Part shown: positions 28,543 through 41,063 of the stretch, piece by piece
How the letters are laid out: every line of letters starts with the position of its first letter
How positions within the stretch are numbered: position 1 is the stretch's first letter
Assembly (NCBI GenBank): GCA_028821145.1
Contig: JAPPHC010000021.1
Coordinates: 1-64,000, forward strand
Direction: 5' to 3'
DNA from: Gammaproteobacteria bacterium
Lineage (GTDB): Bacteria > Pseudomonadota > Gammaproteobacteria > Steroidobacterales > Foliamicaceae
Length of the DNA stretch: 64,000 nt
Notes under the pieces: model-generated
What the model was told of the DNA's origin: nothing
The model's database searches: none
Seen by the model: only the letters and a program-made list of their open reading frames with translations
Made by a program: the position numbers and the translations under genes

Positions 28543-29702
28543 TCAGGTGGTGCGCAACAGCGCCACGATGTCCAGCCTGAGCGCCCGAATGACCGGCGGG
28601 AGCACGGCCCCCAGGCTGATCGCCAGCATCAGCGCCAGGCCCAGCGTTATGGAAAAGGCGCCGATTTGCAGGCCGGCCGGGAACATGGCCCCCATGGTCC
28701 CGGCCACGACCGTCAGGGCGCCCCATCCCAGCAGCATCGCCAGGATTCCCACGGGCAGGACCAGCAGCAGGCCCTCCAGGACGGTCAGCCGGAAGATGCT
28801 CCCGGACGTAAAACCCAGCGTCTTGAGCACGCCCATTTCATGAATCCGCTCGCGCACCGATTGCGCCATGGTATGGCCGGTCACCAGCAGGATCATGAAC
28901 ACGACCGCGCTCAGGATCAGGGTCACGATCAGCCCGATATTGCCGAACTGCTTCGCGTATTCCTGGGCAAAGGCCGCCTCGGTCTTGGTCTTGGTTTCGG
29001 CCGGCGAATTTTCGAACTCCGCGTCGATCGAGGCCATCACATCCTCTATCGGCATCGAGCCGTCGCCCTTGGTCACGTACCAGCCGATGGTGCCCTTGCC
29101 GAAGGCCCGGGCCTCGTCGAAATAGTCGTAGTGAAACAGCACCACGCCCGCATTCATGCCGGCGTCGGTGTCGTCGAAAATGCCCTCGATATCGAATTCC
29201 CAGACGTTGCTGCCGTTGTTGCGCGTCCAGATGCTGGACCTGAGCGGCACCCGGTCGCCCAACTGCCAGCCGTACTGGTTCGCCACCGGACGTCCGACTA
29301 TGGCTCCCATCCGGTTGCCCAGCCAGGCCTGCTTCTGTCCCTCGTCCAGCTTGATTTCGGGATTGAGCGCCAGGTATTGCTCGGCCTCGACGGGGTACTG
29401 GGCAAATTCGGGATTGTCCTGATAGCGGGCCCCGAACCAGGTACCGTGGGAGACGGCCTCGATTCCGGAAAGACGCGCGATCCGGGACTCGTAGGCGATG
29501 GGCAGCATCATGATCAGCGAAACCTTGTGCGACGTCAGTAGCCGTTCCTGGGCCGCCGCGCCGACATCGGACAGGGAGAACGCGATCCGCAGGCCCTCGA
29601 GCAGGGTAAAGAGAAAGAACACCACCAGCACGGCCAGCATCGTGAAGACGGTGCGGATCGGCTTGCGCCAGAGGTTGCGCCAGATCAGCGTGAAGCGGTT
29701 CA

Positions 29703-29703
<1 letters not shown>
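28543..29703 (-). CDS. FtsX/MacB-type ABC transporter permease (second)
   Basis: MNRFTLIWRNLWRKPIRTVFTMLAVLVVFFLF; RERIHEMGVLKTLGFTSGSIFRLTVLEG. Confidence 0.93.
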
Positions 29704-30398
<695 letters not shown>

Positions 30399-30426
30399 GA
30401 ATCGCGCTCTTGTATTCCGTGCCGGC

Positions 30427-31662
30427 TCAAGGATATTGAATTTCCGCCCCGTCGGATAGCCCCGCGGGCGGATCGAGGATGACCCTGTCACCCGGCGACA
30501 GTCCGGAAAGGACCACCACTCTCCTGCCGTCGCGCTCGCCCGCCGCGACGCTGCGGCGCACGGCCCGTCCGTCTTCCGCCACGTATACCCAGTGATCGTC
30601 CGCCGGTCCCTGCAGGGCCGAAGAGGAGATGCTCAACCGCTCCGGACCGGCCACGGCTGCCGGCGCCGGTTGTCCCGCCTCGATGAACGATACCTTTGCG
30701 CCCATGTCCGGAAGAATGCGCGGGTCGCGCTCGAGAATGCCCACACGCACCCGGACCGTAGCCTTCTCGCGATTGGCCGCCGGCACGATCGCGATCACCT
30801 CCGCCGGAATGCGCCAGGAAGGATAGGCGTCCAGTCGCGCCGTCACCGCACCTCCGGGCCGCACCCGCTGCAGGTAGGCCTCGTTGACGTCCACCTCGAT
30901 TTCCAGCGATTCCATGTCCACCAGCGTGCAGATGCCGGTCCGGGTAAATCCGCCGCCCGCGGAGACGGGGGAAACCATTTCGCCCGGCTGGGCGTTCTTG
31001 TCGATGACCACGCCGGCAAAGGGAGCGCGAATGACCGTTTCGCTGTGCGCCTGCCGCTGCACCGCCACCGCGCGGTCCGCGACCGTAACGGCCGCGTCGT
31101 TCGATTCAAGGCGGGCGCTCAGCCGGTCGCGGGCGGCCGTCGCGGCGTCCAGCTCGGCTTCGCTGGCCAGTCCCCGCTCGTGCAGTTCCGACAGCCGGGT
31201 GTAGGACAGTTCGGCTTCATGAAGCTCGGCGCGGGTCTCGCCCAGCGCGCTGCGCGCCGAGGTCAGTTGCGCTTCCGCCAGGCGCAGCTGCGCGAGTTCC
31301 GCCGCGTCGTCCAGCTCGGCCACCACCTGGCCCTCCTCGACGGTCATGCCTTCTTCCACGAGCACCCTGCGGATTCTTCCGGTGCGCTGGGACGAAACGG
31401 TGGCGGAGCGCCGCGCGGTCACGTAGCCGCTTGCGTCCAGAACGCTGGCGGCAGCGCCTGCCGACGACGAATGCACCGTTTCGACCCGCACTGCCGTCGC
31501 GGAGTCGGGCCAGAACCAGGCGGCCAGCAGGGCGAGCGCGCCGGCCACGCAAACCGTGCCGATGGACGGCCACAGGAATCGCTTCAGGCGACTTTCCGGG
31601 GGCTGCTCATCCCGTGGAATGCGCAGCCCCTCGAGGCTTGGGCGGTCGCCGGTCTCGCTCAT
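30427..31662 (-). CDS. HlyD/RND-type periplasmic adaptor
   Basis: SGYVTARRSATVSSQRTGRIRRVLVEEGMTVEEGQVVAELDD; coiled-coil hairpin; APFAGVVIDKNAQPGEMVSP. Confidence 0.93.
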   Translation of the reverse strand: MSETGDRPSLEGLRIPRDEQPPESRLKRFLWPSIGTVCVAGALALLAAWFWPDSATAVRVETVHSSSAGAAASVLDASGYVTARRSATVSSQRTGRIRRVLVEEGMTVEEGQVVAELDDAAELAQLRLAEAQLTSARSALGETRAELHEAELSYTRLSELHERGLASEAELDAATAARDRLSARLESNDAAVTVADRAVAVQRQAHSETVIRAPFAGVVIDKNAQPGEMVSPVSAGGGFTRTGICTLVDMESLEIEVDVNEAYLQRVRPGGAVTARLDAYPSWRIPAEVIAIVPAANREKATVRVRVGILERDPRILPDMGAKVSFIEAGQPAPAAVAGPERLSISSSALQGPADDHWVYVAEDGRAVRRSVAAGERDGRRVVVLSGLSPGDRVILDPPAGLSDGAEIQYP

Positions 31663-33179
31663 TGAGCGCCGGGTTGGGCGCCGGCTGCCTGAGCCGGTGG
31701 GGCACCGGCCGGATCGGCCTCATGCTGCGACAGGACCGTATCCATGGCCTGGAAAAACGCCTCCACGATCGGTTCGCCGTAGCGGCCCACCGGCGTGCCG
31801 TTGTAGATGACCCGCGTCCCGTCCTGCACGAATTCCCGCACCAGGGGCTCGTTCCAGTCGGGATAGTCGATGGGATCGTAGCGGCTGTACTCGTCGAAGC
31901 CCTCGTAATTGACCATCGCGTGGCCGAAGGCGGTGTCGGTGTTCTCGGCGAAGAACGAGACGGGCAGGTTCACGATGTAGTCGTAGCCGGCGTTGATGCC
32001 GTTCCAGTACGCCTCGTTGGTGGACAGGTAGTCGTCCTCGGGATCGTTGAGCGGATCGGCGAAATTCTCCTGGCTCACGACCACCTCGCTGCGGGAAAAG
32101 CCGTAACTCTCCAGCGTTTCGCGGACGTCTTTCTTAATCGCTTCGAGATAAGGCGGCCCCAGTTCCAGCCAGGCCTCGTGCGGAACGTTGTCCCAGGGCA
32201 TGCCATGGCTCGATATCACCACATTGACGGAATCCGCGGGTGAAAACGTGTCCAGCCGGTCCCTCAGCATACGGACGTAGGCGGTGCGGAGGACCGGGAT
32301 GTCGCCGAGCTGGGGAGTGATGATCACCTTGATGTGCTTGCCGTTGCGCTCTTCCCACTCGTGGATGTAGTGCATGGCGTGCTTGACGCTGCCGTTGAAT
32401 TCCTCGTGGTGCGAATAGACCGGCCGCGGGATGGCCAGCAATACCGTGTCCACCCCGGTGTCCAGCAGCTCGTACATGGCCTTGCGCGCCATGCCGAAGT
32501 GTTCGGCGGTCACCCAGGCCCAGGGGATGTCGCCGTACTTTTCGTGCACCCGCTGCATCGCGTCCTCGGCGAGGAGGCGGCTGCCTTCCTCGTGCGGTAC
32601 CCGGCCGTCCATGAAACCCTTGCCGGGCGCGTAATAAAACACCCGGCACTTGGTGATCAGCCTGGCCGCCGAGGTGGACATGCCGGCCTTGCGGCCGGGA
32701 AGCAGGAAGAACCCCTGGGACATGTAGGTGGCGGTGGAGGGCGGCGACCAGACGACTTCGCCGGTCAGGTACTTGTCCGCATAGGGCACGCCGTCGAAGT
32801 CCGTATCGCGTCCCATGTGGTCGATCAGCCGCGTGGGCGTGAATTCCTCGAATTCGTAGTAGCGCTCGGCATCCATTAGCACCACGCCCCGGTCGGCTCC
32901 GGCGAAGTTGCGGATCGGCCAGGGAATGTACTGCAGGCTCTTTTTCGACAACACGTAGTAGTCCTCGAAACGCAGTTCCTCCGGCTGGATGAGGTGCGAG
33001 ATGAAGATTCCCACGCGGCCCTCGGGCACGGTGTCCTGGGCCTTGTAGTAAGCGAAGTAATTGGGTTCCGCCAGTTGCGGCGGAGTGCGGTTCATGTACT
33101 GAAACACGCCGAAGCCGGCCACCGCGAGCGTGAAAACCGCGATTCCGGCCACGACCAGCACCTTCAGCAGCTTCCTCAT
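31659..33179 (-). CDS. Membrane-anchored ferrochelatase-like (chelatase-fold) protein of unknown function
   Basis: N-terminal TM helix; VVISSHGMPWDNVPHEAW and YDYIVNLPVSFFAENTDTAFGHA resemble HemH SAHGLP and VPVxFxSxHxET motifs. Confidence 0.6.
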   Translation of the reverse strand: MRKLLKVLVVAGIAVFTLAVAGFGVFQYMNRTPPQLAEPNYFAYYKAQDTVPEGRVGIFISHLIQPEELRFEDYYVLSKKSLQYIPWPIRNFAGADRGVVLMDAERYYEFEEFTPTRLIDHMGRDTDFDGVPYADKYLTGEVVWSPPSTATYMSQGFFLLPGRKAGMSTSAARLITKCRVFYYAPGKGFMDGRVPHEEGSRLLAEDAMQRVHEKYGDIPWAWVTAEHFGMARKAMYELLDTGVDTVLLAIPRPVYSHHEEFNGSVKHAMHYIHEWEERNGKHIKVIITPQLGDIPVLRTAYVRMLRDRLDTFSPADSVNVVISSHGMPWDNVPHEAWLELGPPYLEAIKKDVRETLESYGFSRSEVVVSQENFADPLNDPEDDYLSTNEAYWNGINAGYDYIVNLPVSFFAENTDTAFGHAMVNYEGFDEYSRYDPIDYPDWNEPLVREFVQDGTRVIYNGTPVGRYGEPIVEAFFQAMDTVLSQHEADPAGAPPAQAAGAQPGAQ

Positions 33180-33182
33180 ATT

Positions 33183-34184
33183 TCAACTCTCCCGCTGTTC
33201 GCGAAGTGAATCGTCGCTCTTGGCGAACGGCACGCGGTCCAGCCAGGCGCGCGCGTCAACGGCGGTTTCGCGCGGCGCTTCCTGTATCGCCATGTGCCCC
33301 ACGCCGGGATAAATGATAGTCTCAATCGAAGGCGCGCTCTTCAGCAGCCGGGCCAGCTCGCCGGCCAGTTCCACGTGCACCTGCGGATTGTCCTCGCCCC
33401 ACTGGATCAGGACGGGCGCCGACACCTGACCGATCAGTTCCTCGATGTTGCCGGAAATGTACTGGCGCAGGCGTGCCAGTTGCGCCGGGCGCTGTCCTTC
33501 CAGCCGCCACAGGTCGTGCCAGCGGTCGACGAGTTCGGGCGAAACCCGGTCCGGATCGCTGAAGCCGCCCTTCAGCATGAACTCCGGCAGCGCGCGGGGA
33601 GTGATCCAGCGAACCAGGGCCGTAACGGGCGACATGCGCGGCGGCGCCTGCCGGCCGCGAACGCCGGGCTCCAGCGAGCCGGGCGAAATCAGGCCCAGGC
33701 CGGCCACCCTGTGGGGGTTGCGGACCGTGTAGTGAATGGCGACGGTGCCGCCCAGCGAAGTCCCGACGATCGCGCAGCGCTCCACGCCCAGGCGATCGAG
33801 CAGCCGCTCCATCAGGTCCACCGTGCGGGGCAGGCTGTAGTCGCCGGTCGCGTCGGCGCCGGACAGGCCGTGACTGGTCATGTCGAAGCGAATGACGCGA
33901 TAGCGGTCCTTGAGCGCGTCCACCCAGGGGTCCCAGCCGATCAGGCTGGCGAAGTTGGCGTGGATCAGCACCACCGTCGGGCCCTGGCCCTCGTCGCGGT
34001 AGTGGATGCGGGCCCCGTCGATCTCGACATACTGCGAAGCCGGCGTGCCGTAGCGGGCTTCGAGCGTCTCGGCCGGGATGTCCCGCCAGGTCCAGGCGGC
34101 GACGCCAAACCCGATCAGCGCAAGAGCGATCAGCCCGCCGGCGGTCCAGGCGAGCGCCAGAAAAATACCGCGCAGTATCCTCAA
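33183..34184 (-). CDS. Alpha/beta hydrolase with N-terminal TM
   Basis: VVLIHANFASLIGWDPWVDALKDRYRVIRFDMTSHGLS; AIVGTSLGGTVAIHY. Confidence 0.92.
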   Translation of the reverse strand: MRILRGIFLALAWTAGGLIALALIGFGVAAWTWRDIPAETLEARYGTPASQYVEIDGARIHYRDEGQGPTVVLIHANFASLIGWDPWVDALKDRYRVIRFDMTSHGLSGADATGDYSLPRTVDLMERLLDRLGVERCAIVGTSLGGTVAIHYTVRNPHRVAGLGLISPGSLEPGVRGRQAPPRMSPVTALVRWITPRALPEFMLKGGFSDPDRVSPELVDRWHDLWRLEGQRPAQLARLRQYISGNIEELIGQVSAPVLIQWGEDNPQVHVELAGELARLLKSAPSIETIIYPGVGHMAIQEAPRETAVDARAWLDRVPFAKSDDSLREQRES

Positions 34185-34954
34185 AGGGATTGTCCCGGGC
34201 GCGGGCCTTCGGCGGCCACCAGCAGCAGCGGTCCCTCGGACACCACCACGCCGCCGCGCTGCTCCAGCGTCACGGCGAAGGCCACCGGCTCGACCACGTT
34301 CAGCTTCGCGTCCACCGGGACAACGATATCGGCATCAGCGGAGGCGTCAAATACGCCGCCGTCCACCGGATGCGCATAGCGGTCCGGGACCACGATCCAC
34401 AACTGGTATTGCTGCGATTCGGGATCGTTGGGCGGCAGCCCGGCGAATCGCATCTCGCCGGCCTGCAGCGTATCGCTCCAGACGATTTCGCCGCGCACCT
34501 CCTCGTAACCGCCGATGTCCGAGCGCCATGGCAGCCTCACGACGTCCGGCGCCGACTGCACCGCCATGCCGTCCGGGACGGTCGGCTGGCGCGGCAGCAG
34601 CACGGTGCTGACGATCCAGACGATAACCATGGCCGTGGCCGCGGCCCATCCCCAGCGGGCCGGCCAGTTGGCCCGGCTTGCACGCGGGGGGCTGTCCACG
34701 GCGCGGGCGCGGGCCATGCCCAGCAGGCGTTCGCGCAAGTCTTCCGGCATCGGCCGCCAGGCCTCGCGGTCGGCCGCCAGGAACGCCGCCTGCCCCAGGG
34801 CCGCGACTTCGTGCATGGCGTCGCGTTCGCGGATGCGGTCGGCGGCCGGCATTTCGCCCAGCAATTGCCGCAACTCGCCGAACTCCGCATCGTCGAGACG
34901 CTCCCCGGCGGCCTCGGCCGCGAGCAATTCGCGGATTCTGTCAGCCGGCGTCAT
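34181..34954 (-). CDS. Anti-sigma factor (RskA-like)
   Basis: N-terminal cytosolic helices, central TM, RskA-like C-terminal domain; coupled to ECF sigma gene. Confidence 0.85.
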   Translation of the reverse strand: MTPADRIRELLAAEAAGERLDDAEFGELRQLLGEMPAADRIRERDAMHEVAALGQAAFLAADREAWRPMPEDLRERLLGMARARAVDSPPRASRANWPARWGWAAATAMVIVWIVSTVLLPRQPTVPDGMAVQSAPDVVRLPWRSDIGGYEEVRGEIVWSDTLQAGEMRFAGLPPNDPESQQYQLWIVVPDRYAHPVDGGVFDASADADIVVPVDAKLNVVEPVAFAVTLEQRGGVVVSEGPLLLVAAEGPRPGQSL

Positions 34955-35540
34955 TTTCGGCCTCCCCGCGCTGCACCTTGAGCGCCGCCCGCAGCCGGAT
35001 GAGGCTGCGGCGGATACGCGTCTTGACGGTTCCCAAGGGCATATTCAGGCGTTTCGCGATCTCGCTATGTGAATAGCCTTCGTAAAGGGACAGCGAAAGG
35101 ATTTCCCTTTCGTTCCCGGACAGCTCGCGCAGCAGCGGTTCGACCCGCATCATTTCGAGCTGCGCGTCGAGCCGGGCCTGGTCGCTGCTGTTCTGGTCCA
35201 CCTCGTCGCCCACCAGCGGCACGCCGCCGGAAAAACGGGCCTCGTGGCGGACCTGGTCCACGATCCGCCGGCGCGCGACCGTGAGCACGAAGGTCAGTTC
35301 GCTGCCGCGATCGGGGCGGAACCGCCCGGCGCTGGACCAAAGCGAAAGGAAGGCTTCCTGCACCGACTCCTGGGCGATCGGTGAGGCACCGAAGTAGCGC
35401 CGCGCCAGCGACCAGACCAGGTCGCCGTACTGGTCCACGAGTTCGGTCATGGCGCCCGGGTCGCCGTCCGCGATCCGCTCGAGGATCGCGCGCCCGGGCG
35501 CAGGCGTAGCGCCGGCCGTTGCCGCCTTGCCCCTGTTCAC
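34941..35540 (-). CDS. ECF RNA polymerase sigma factor (start uncertain, GTG proposed)
   Basis: DLVWSLARRYFGASPIAQESVQEAFLSLWSSAGRF; SLYEGYSHSEIAKRLNMPLGTVKTRIRRSLIRLR. Confidence 0.9.
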   Translation of the reverse strand: MNRGKAATAGATPAPGRAILERIADGDPGAMTELVDQYGDLVWSLARRYFGASPIAQESVQEAFLSLWSSAGRFRPDRGSELTFVLTVARRRIVDQVRHEARFSGGVPLVGDEVDQNSSDQARLDAQLEMMRVEPLLRELSGNEREILSLSLYEGYSHSEIAKRLNMPLGTVKTRIRRSLIRLRAALKVQRGEAENDAG

Positions 35541-35656
35541 GCGATCATCCAAGCAGTCGTTCGGACCCGAGAAAGACCGGATTGTATTCGCAGCGAGGTC
35601 CGGGCGGGTCGGTCTGGCATAGACTGAGGCGAGCGCAGCCTTGAGGGCGGGAAAGC

Positions 35657-37438
<1,782 letters not shown>

Positions 37439-37442
37439 CTCC

Positions 37443-37514
37443 GGAGCGAGGGCGTCTCGCCCTCGAAATCAGCCAGCGCTTTGTGCACTACCGAGGGCGA
37501 GACGCCCTCGCTCC
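37443..37514. repeat. Inverted repeat, family R2 (23 bp perfect arms, 26 nt loop)
   Basis: ggagcgagggcgtctcgccctcg / cgagggcgagacgccctcgctcc; half copy at 21228-21250. Confidence 0.93.
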
Positions 37515-37557
37515 AAGCGTGGTATAAACGCGCACTTCAACCAAAGGAGTCGAACTC

Positions 37558-38052
37558 ATGAATTCAGCACCCCGAATCCGGAACATCGTCAAACGCACCA
37601 CGCTGATCGTCCGGGACATGGAGAAGAGCCGCCGCTGGTACGAGCACGTGCTGGGGATGAAGGCCTGGATCGACATGCCCTACACACTTTCGGGCAAGGG
37701 CATAGCCGCGGGCAAGAAGGGCGATGTCACGCACCTGGTGATCATGCAGTGCGAAGACCCCAGGATCGGAATGATCGGCCTGCTGCAATGGGTGGACCCG
37801 CCGCTTCCGGCGCCGGAGATTCCAACCTCGGTTGGGTACGGGACGCCGGTTTTCGTGGTCGATACGGAAGACGCGGCGGAGGTTGCGCGCAGGGCCGCCG
37901 AGCTGGGCACGCGGGTGCATACGCCGGAGAGGACTTTCAAGGTCACGGGGTCCAAGGGCGAGACGCGGCATCTGCTGGGGTGCGCGATCTTCGATCCGGA
38001 CGGCTATTTTTACGAGTGCAACCAGGTGCTGCGTATCGACGATCCCGAGTAG
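37558..38052 (+). CDS. VOC/glyoxalase superfamily protein
   Basis: IVKRTTLIVRDMEKSRRWYEHVLGMKAW ... GCAIFDPDGYFYECNQ. Confidence 0.9.
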   Translation: MNSAPRIRNIVKRTTLIVRDMEKSRRWYEHVLGMKAWIDMPYTLSGKGIAAGKKGDVTHLVIMQCEDPRIGMIGLLQWVDPPLPAPEIPTSVGYGTPVFVVDTEDAAEVARRAAELGTRVHTPERTFKVTGSKGETRHLLGCAIFDPDGYFYECNQVLRIDDPE

Positions 38053-38098
38053 CGCGGTTCCCTGTTCCTCGGGGTCGGGCTGCTAGACTTCGGGCGAG

Positions 38099-38890
38099 AT
38101 GATCGAATATCCGCAGTTCGATCCTGTTGCGCTGCGCATCGGGTCGCTGGCGATACGGTGGTACGGGCTGACGTACCTGTTCGGCTTCGTCGCCGCCTTG
38201 TGGCTCGCGCACCGGCAGGCGCGTCGGCCCGGCAGCACGTTCACGCCGGTAATGGTCCAGGACCTGATCTTCTACTCCTGCCTGGGCGTGATCGCGGGCG
38301 GGCGCCTGGGCTACCTCCTCTTCTACGGCTGGCAGCAGATATTCGACGATCCGCTCTATATCGTGCGGATCTGGGAAGGCGGCATGTCGTTTCACGGCGG
38401 GCTGCTGGGCGTGTGCGCCGCCGTTCTCCTGTTCGCCCGCAAGCACTCGAAGACGTTCGTCGAAACCGCGGATTTCGTCGTTCCGCTGGTGCCGATCGGC
38501 CTGGGCGCCGGGCGTATCGGCAATTTCATCAACGGCGAACTCTGGGGCAAGCCCAGCGACGCGCCCTGGGCGTTCATCGTGGACGGCGTCGGCCGGCATC
38601 CAACGCAGCTGTACGAGGCTTTTCTCGAGGGACTGGTACTGTTCGTCGTGCTTTGGTGGTATACGGCCCGGCCCCTGCCGTCCGGCGCACGGCGCGACCT
38701 GGGACGCGCCACCGGACTGTTCCTGGCCGGCTACGGGATTTTCCGGCTCCTGGTGGAGTTCCTGCGCGTGCCGGACGCGCACATCGGCTACCTGGCCTTC
38801 AACTGGCTGACCATGGGGCAGCTTTTGAGCCTGCCGATGATCGGCTTCGGCCTGTGGCTGCTCGCCCGGCGGGCGCCACGGCCGGGTTAG
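38099..38890 (+). CDS. lgt: Prolipoprotein diacylglyceryl transferase
   Basis: [69 protein letters not shown]. Confidence 0.97.
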   Translation: MIEYPQFDPVALRIGSLAIRWYGLTYLFGFVAALWLAHRQARRPGSTFTPVMVQDLIFYSCLGVIAGGRLGYLLFYGWQQIFDDPLYIVRIWEGGMSFHGGLLGVCAAVLLFARKHSKTFVETADFVVPLVPIGLGAGRIGNFINGELWGKPSDAPWAFIVDGVGRHPTQLYEAFLEGLVLFVVLWWYTARPLPSGARRDLGRATGLFLAGYGIFRLLVEFLRVPDAHIGYLAFNWLTMGQLLSLPMIGFGLWLLARRAPRPG

Positions 38891-38910
38891 GACCTGCCAG
38901 CACCAAGCGC

Positions 38911-39705
38911 ATGCGGCAATACCTCAGTCTTCTCGAGGAGGTACTGGAAACCGGAACCGAGCGCCGCGACCGCACCGGCACGGGCACCCGGGCGCTGTTC
39001 GGGCGGCAGCTTCGCTTCGACCTGGCCGAGGGCTTTCCCATGCTCACCACCAAGAGGCTTCCGCTGCGGGTGATCGCGGTCGAACTGCTGTGGTTCCTGC
39101 GCGGCGGCACCAACGTGCGCTGGCTGCAGGAGCGCGGCGTGAAGATCTGGAACGAGTGGGCCGACGAGGACGGCAACCTGGGGCCGGTTTACGGGGCGCA
39201 ATGGCGGCGCTGGCCGGACGGCAACGGCGGCGCGATCGACCAGGTGGACCAGGCGCTGGAAATGATCCGAACCGACCCTCACTCGCGAAGAATCATCATC
39301 AACGCCTGGAACGTTGCCGAGATTCCGCGAATGAAACTCCCGCCCTGCCACATGATGCTGCAGCTGCACGTCAGCGGCGGCAGGCTGTCGGGCCAGCTCT
39401 ACCAGCGCAGCGCCGACCTGTTCCTGGGCGTTCCCTTCAATATCGCATCGTATGCCCTGCTGCTTTCCATGATGGCGGACCAGACGGCGCTCAAGCCCGG
39501 CGATTTCGTCTGGACCGGCGGCGACTGCCACCTCTACAGCAACCACTACGAACAGGCGCGCGAGCAACTGTCCCGCGAGCCGCGCCCCCTTCCCGAACTG
39601 CAGATCAGGGCGGGACGCAAATCGATCGACGACTACGTGGAAACCGACTTCGAGCTGATCGGCTACGATCCGCACCCCCATATTCCGGCGCCGATTTCGG
39701 TATGA
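38911..39705 (+). CDS. thyA: Thymidylate synthase (264 aa)
   Basis: [65 protein letters not shown]. Confidence 0.99.
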   Translation: MRQYLSLLEEVLETGTERRDRTGTGTRALFGRQLRFDLAEGFPMLTTKRLPLRVIAVELLWFLRGGTNVRWLQERGVKIWNEWADEDGNLGPVYGAQWRRWPDGNGGAIDQVDQALEMIRTDPHSRRIIINAWNVAEIPRMKLPPCHMMLQLHVSGGRLSGQLYQRSADLFLGVPFNIASYALLLSMMADQTALKPGDFVWTGGDCHLYSNHYEQAREQLSREPRPLPELQIRAGRKSIDDYVETDFELIGYDPHPHIPAPISV

Positions 39706-39728
39706 AGTACATCAGACAGGAGAAATAC

Positions 39729-40679
39729 ATGAGCAACAAGCCAGACCCCGCGAACCAGTCCGGCCTCGACAGGCGCACGGTCCTGAAGGGCCTGGGCGCG
39801 GGCGCGCTGGGAGCGTCGGCGCTTTCCGGATGCGCGGCCGAGCAAGGCGCGCCGCGCGAACCGCTGGACCTCAACGATCCCGTTTCGCGCTTTCGCGCGC
39901 GGGTCAAGGTGTTCGGTTCACTGGCCGAGGAAACGGTGCACCGCGTCTCGCGCGGTCACGTCTGGGGCTATGTCCACGAGGGCAACCTCGAGCCGCTGTT
40001 CAGCATGATCAACTACAACGTGACCCGCTGGCGGCAGGCGGAAGAGCACAAGTTTGTGGCCACGATGAACGAAACGGCGCTCTTTACCCGCTTCGACACG
40101 GACGAGGTGATCGACCACTGGGACAACATCTACACCGGGGAAACGGTCGAAGTCCAGCACTACTTCACCGGGCCGATCACCGTCGAGAACACGCTGGAGG
40201 GAACGATCACCGACGAAACCGCAACGATGAAGCCGAAGAACATGGAATGGTGGACGGTGGGCGGCAGGCTGTTCATTCCGATTCGCTCGCAATTCCGGTT
40301 TCCCAACCCGCTGCGTCCGGAAGTCTGGCCCAAGGCCTCCGTGGGGCCCATCTTTCACTGGGACTCGTTCATGTTCCTGATGGCGGAACTCGCCGACGTC
40401 GAGAACCCGGAACTGGCCAGGGCGCCGGCGATCAGCCACTATCAGGAAACCCTGAACTGGAACCACTGGATGCTCATGGGACAGCGGCCCGGGCGCCAGC
40501 TCTCCCGTGGCTACGGCTGCAAGCTGGACAGTCTCGAGGAGATGCCCGCCAAGCTGCGCGCCACGCTGGAGGAACACGCGCCGGAAATGTTCGATCTCGA
40601 GAACTGGACCGAAGTGAGGGACGACATGAAGGAATTCATCAAGAACCGGACGCCCGCGTCGGTCGAGCCGGAAGAATGA
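39729..40679 (+). CDS. DUF1838 family protein with Tat-type signal
   Basis: LDRRTVLKGLGAGALGASALSGC; EPLFSMINYNV...MNETALFTRFDTDEVIDHWDN. Confidence 0.75.
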   Translation: MSNKPDPANQSGLDRRTVLKGLGAGALGASALSGCAAEQGAPREPLDLNDPVSRFRARVKVFGSLAEETVHRVSRGHVWGYVHEGNLEPLFSMINYNVTRWRQAEEHKFVATMNETALFTRFDTDEVIDHWDNIYTGETVEVQHYFTGPITVENTLEGTITDETATMKPKNMEWWTVGGRLFIPIRSQFRFPNPLRPEVWPKASVGPIFHWDSFMFLMAELADVENPELARAPAISHYQETLNWNHWMLMGQRPGRQLSRGYGCKLDSLEEMPAKLRATLEEHAPEMFDLENWTEVRDDMKEFIKNRTPASVEPEE

Positions 40680-41047
40680 TCTCGGGCGACGACATTCTCG
40701 TCGAGGTGGAGCCGGCCTACCTGGGGCAGGATTCGCAGGGCGACCGCTACGTATTCAGCTACACGATCACGATTTCCAATCGAGGCGGAGAGCCCGCCCG
40801 GCTGCTGACGCGGCACTGGATCATCACCGACGGCAACGGGCACGTCGAGGAGGTGTTCGGGGACGGCGTAGTGGGCGAGCAGCCCCGGCTGCTCCCGGGC
40901 GAAAGCCACAGCTACACCAGCGGCGCAATCATCGATACGCCGTTCGGGACAATGCAGGGGAGCTACGGCATGGTCACGGACGGCGGCCAGGACTTCAAGG
41001 CGCCGATCCCGGTCTTCCGCCTTCAGACCCCCGGCGTCCTGCACTGA
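40676..41047 (+). CDS. apaG: ApaG
   Basis: YVFSYTITISNRGGEPARLLTRHWIITDGNGHVEEVFGDGVVGEQPRLLPGESHSYTSG. Confidence 0.97.
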   Translation: MISGDDILVEVEPAYLGQDSQGDRYVFSYTITISNRGGEPARLLTRHWIITDGNGHVEEVFGDGVVGEQPRLLPGESHSYTSGAIIDTPFGTMQGSYGMVTDGGQDFKAPIPVFRLQTPGVLH

Positions 41048-41063
41048 TCCGGTAGCCCCACCG

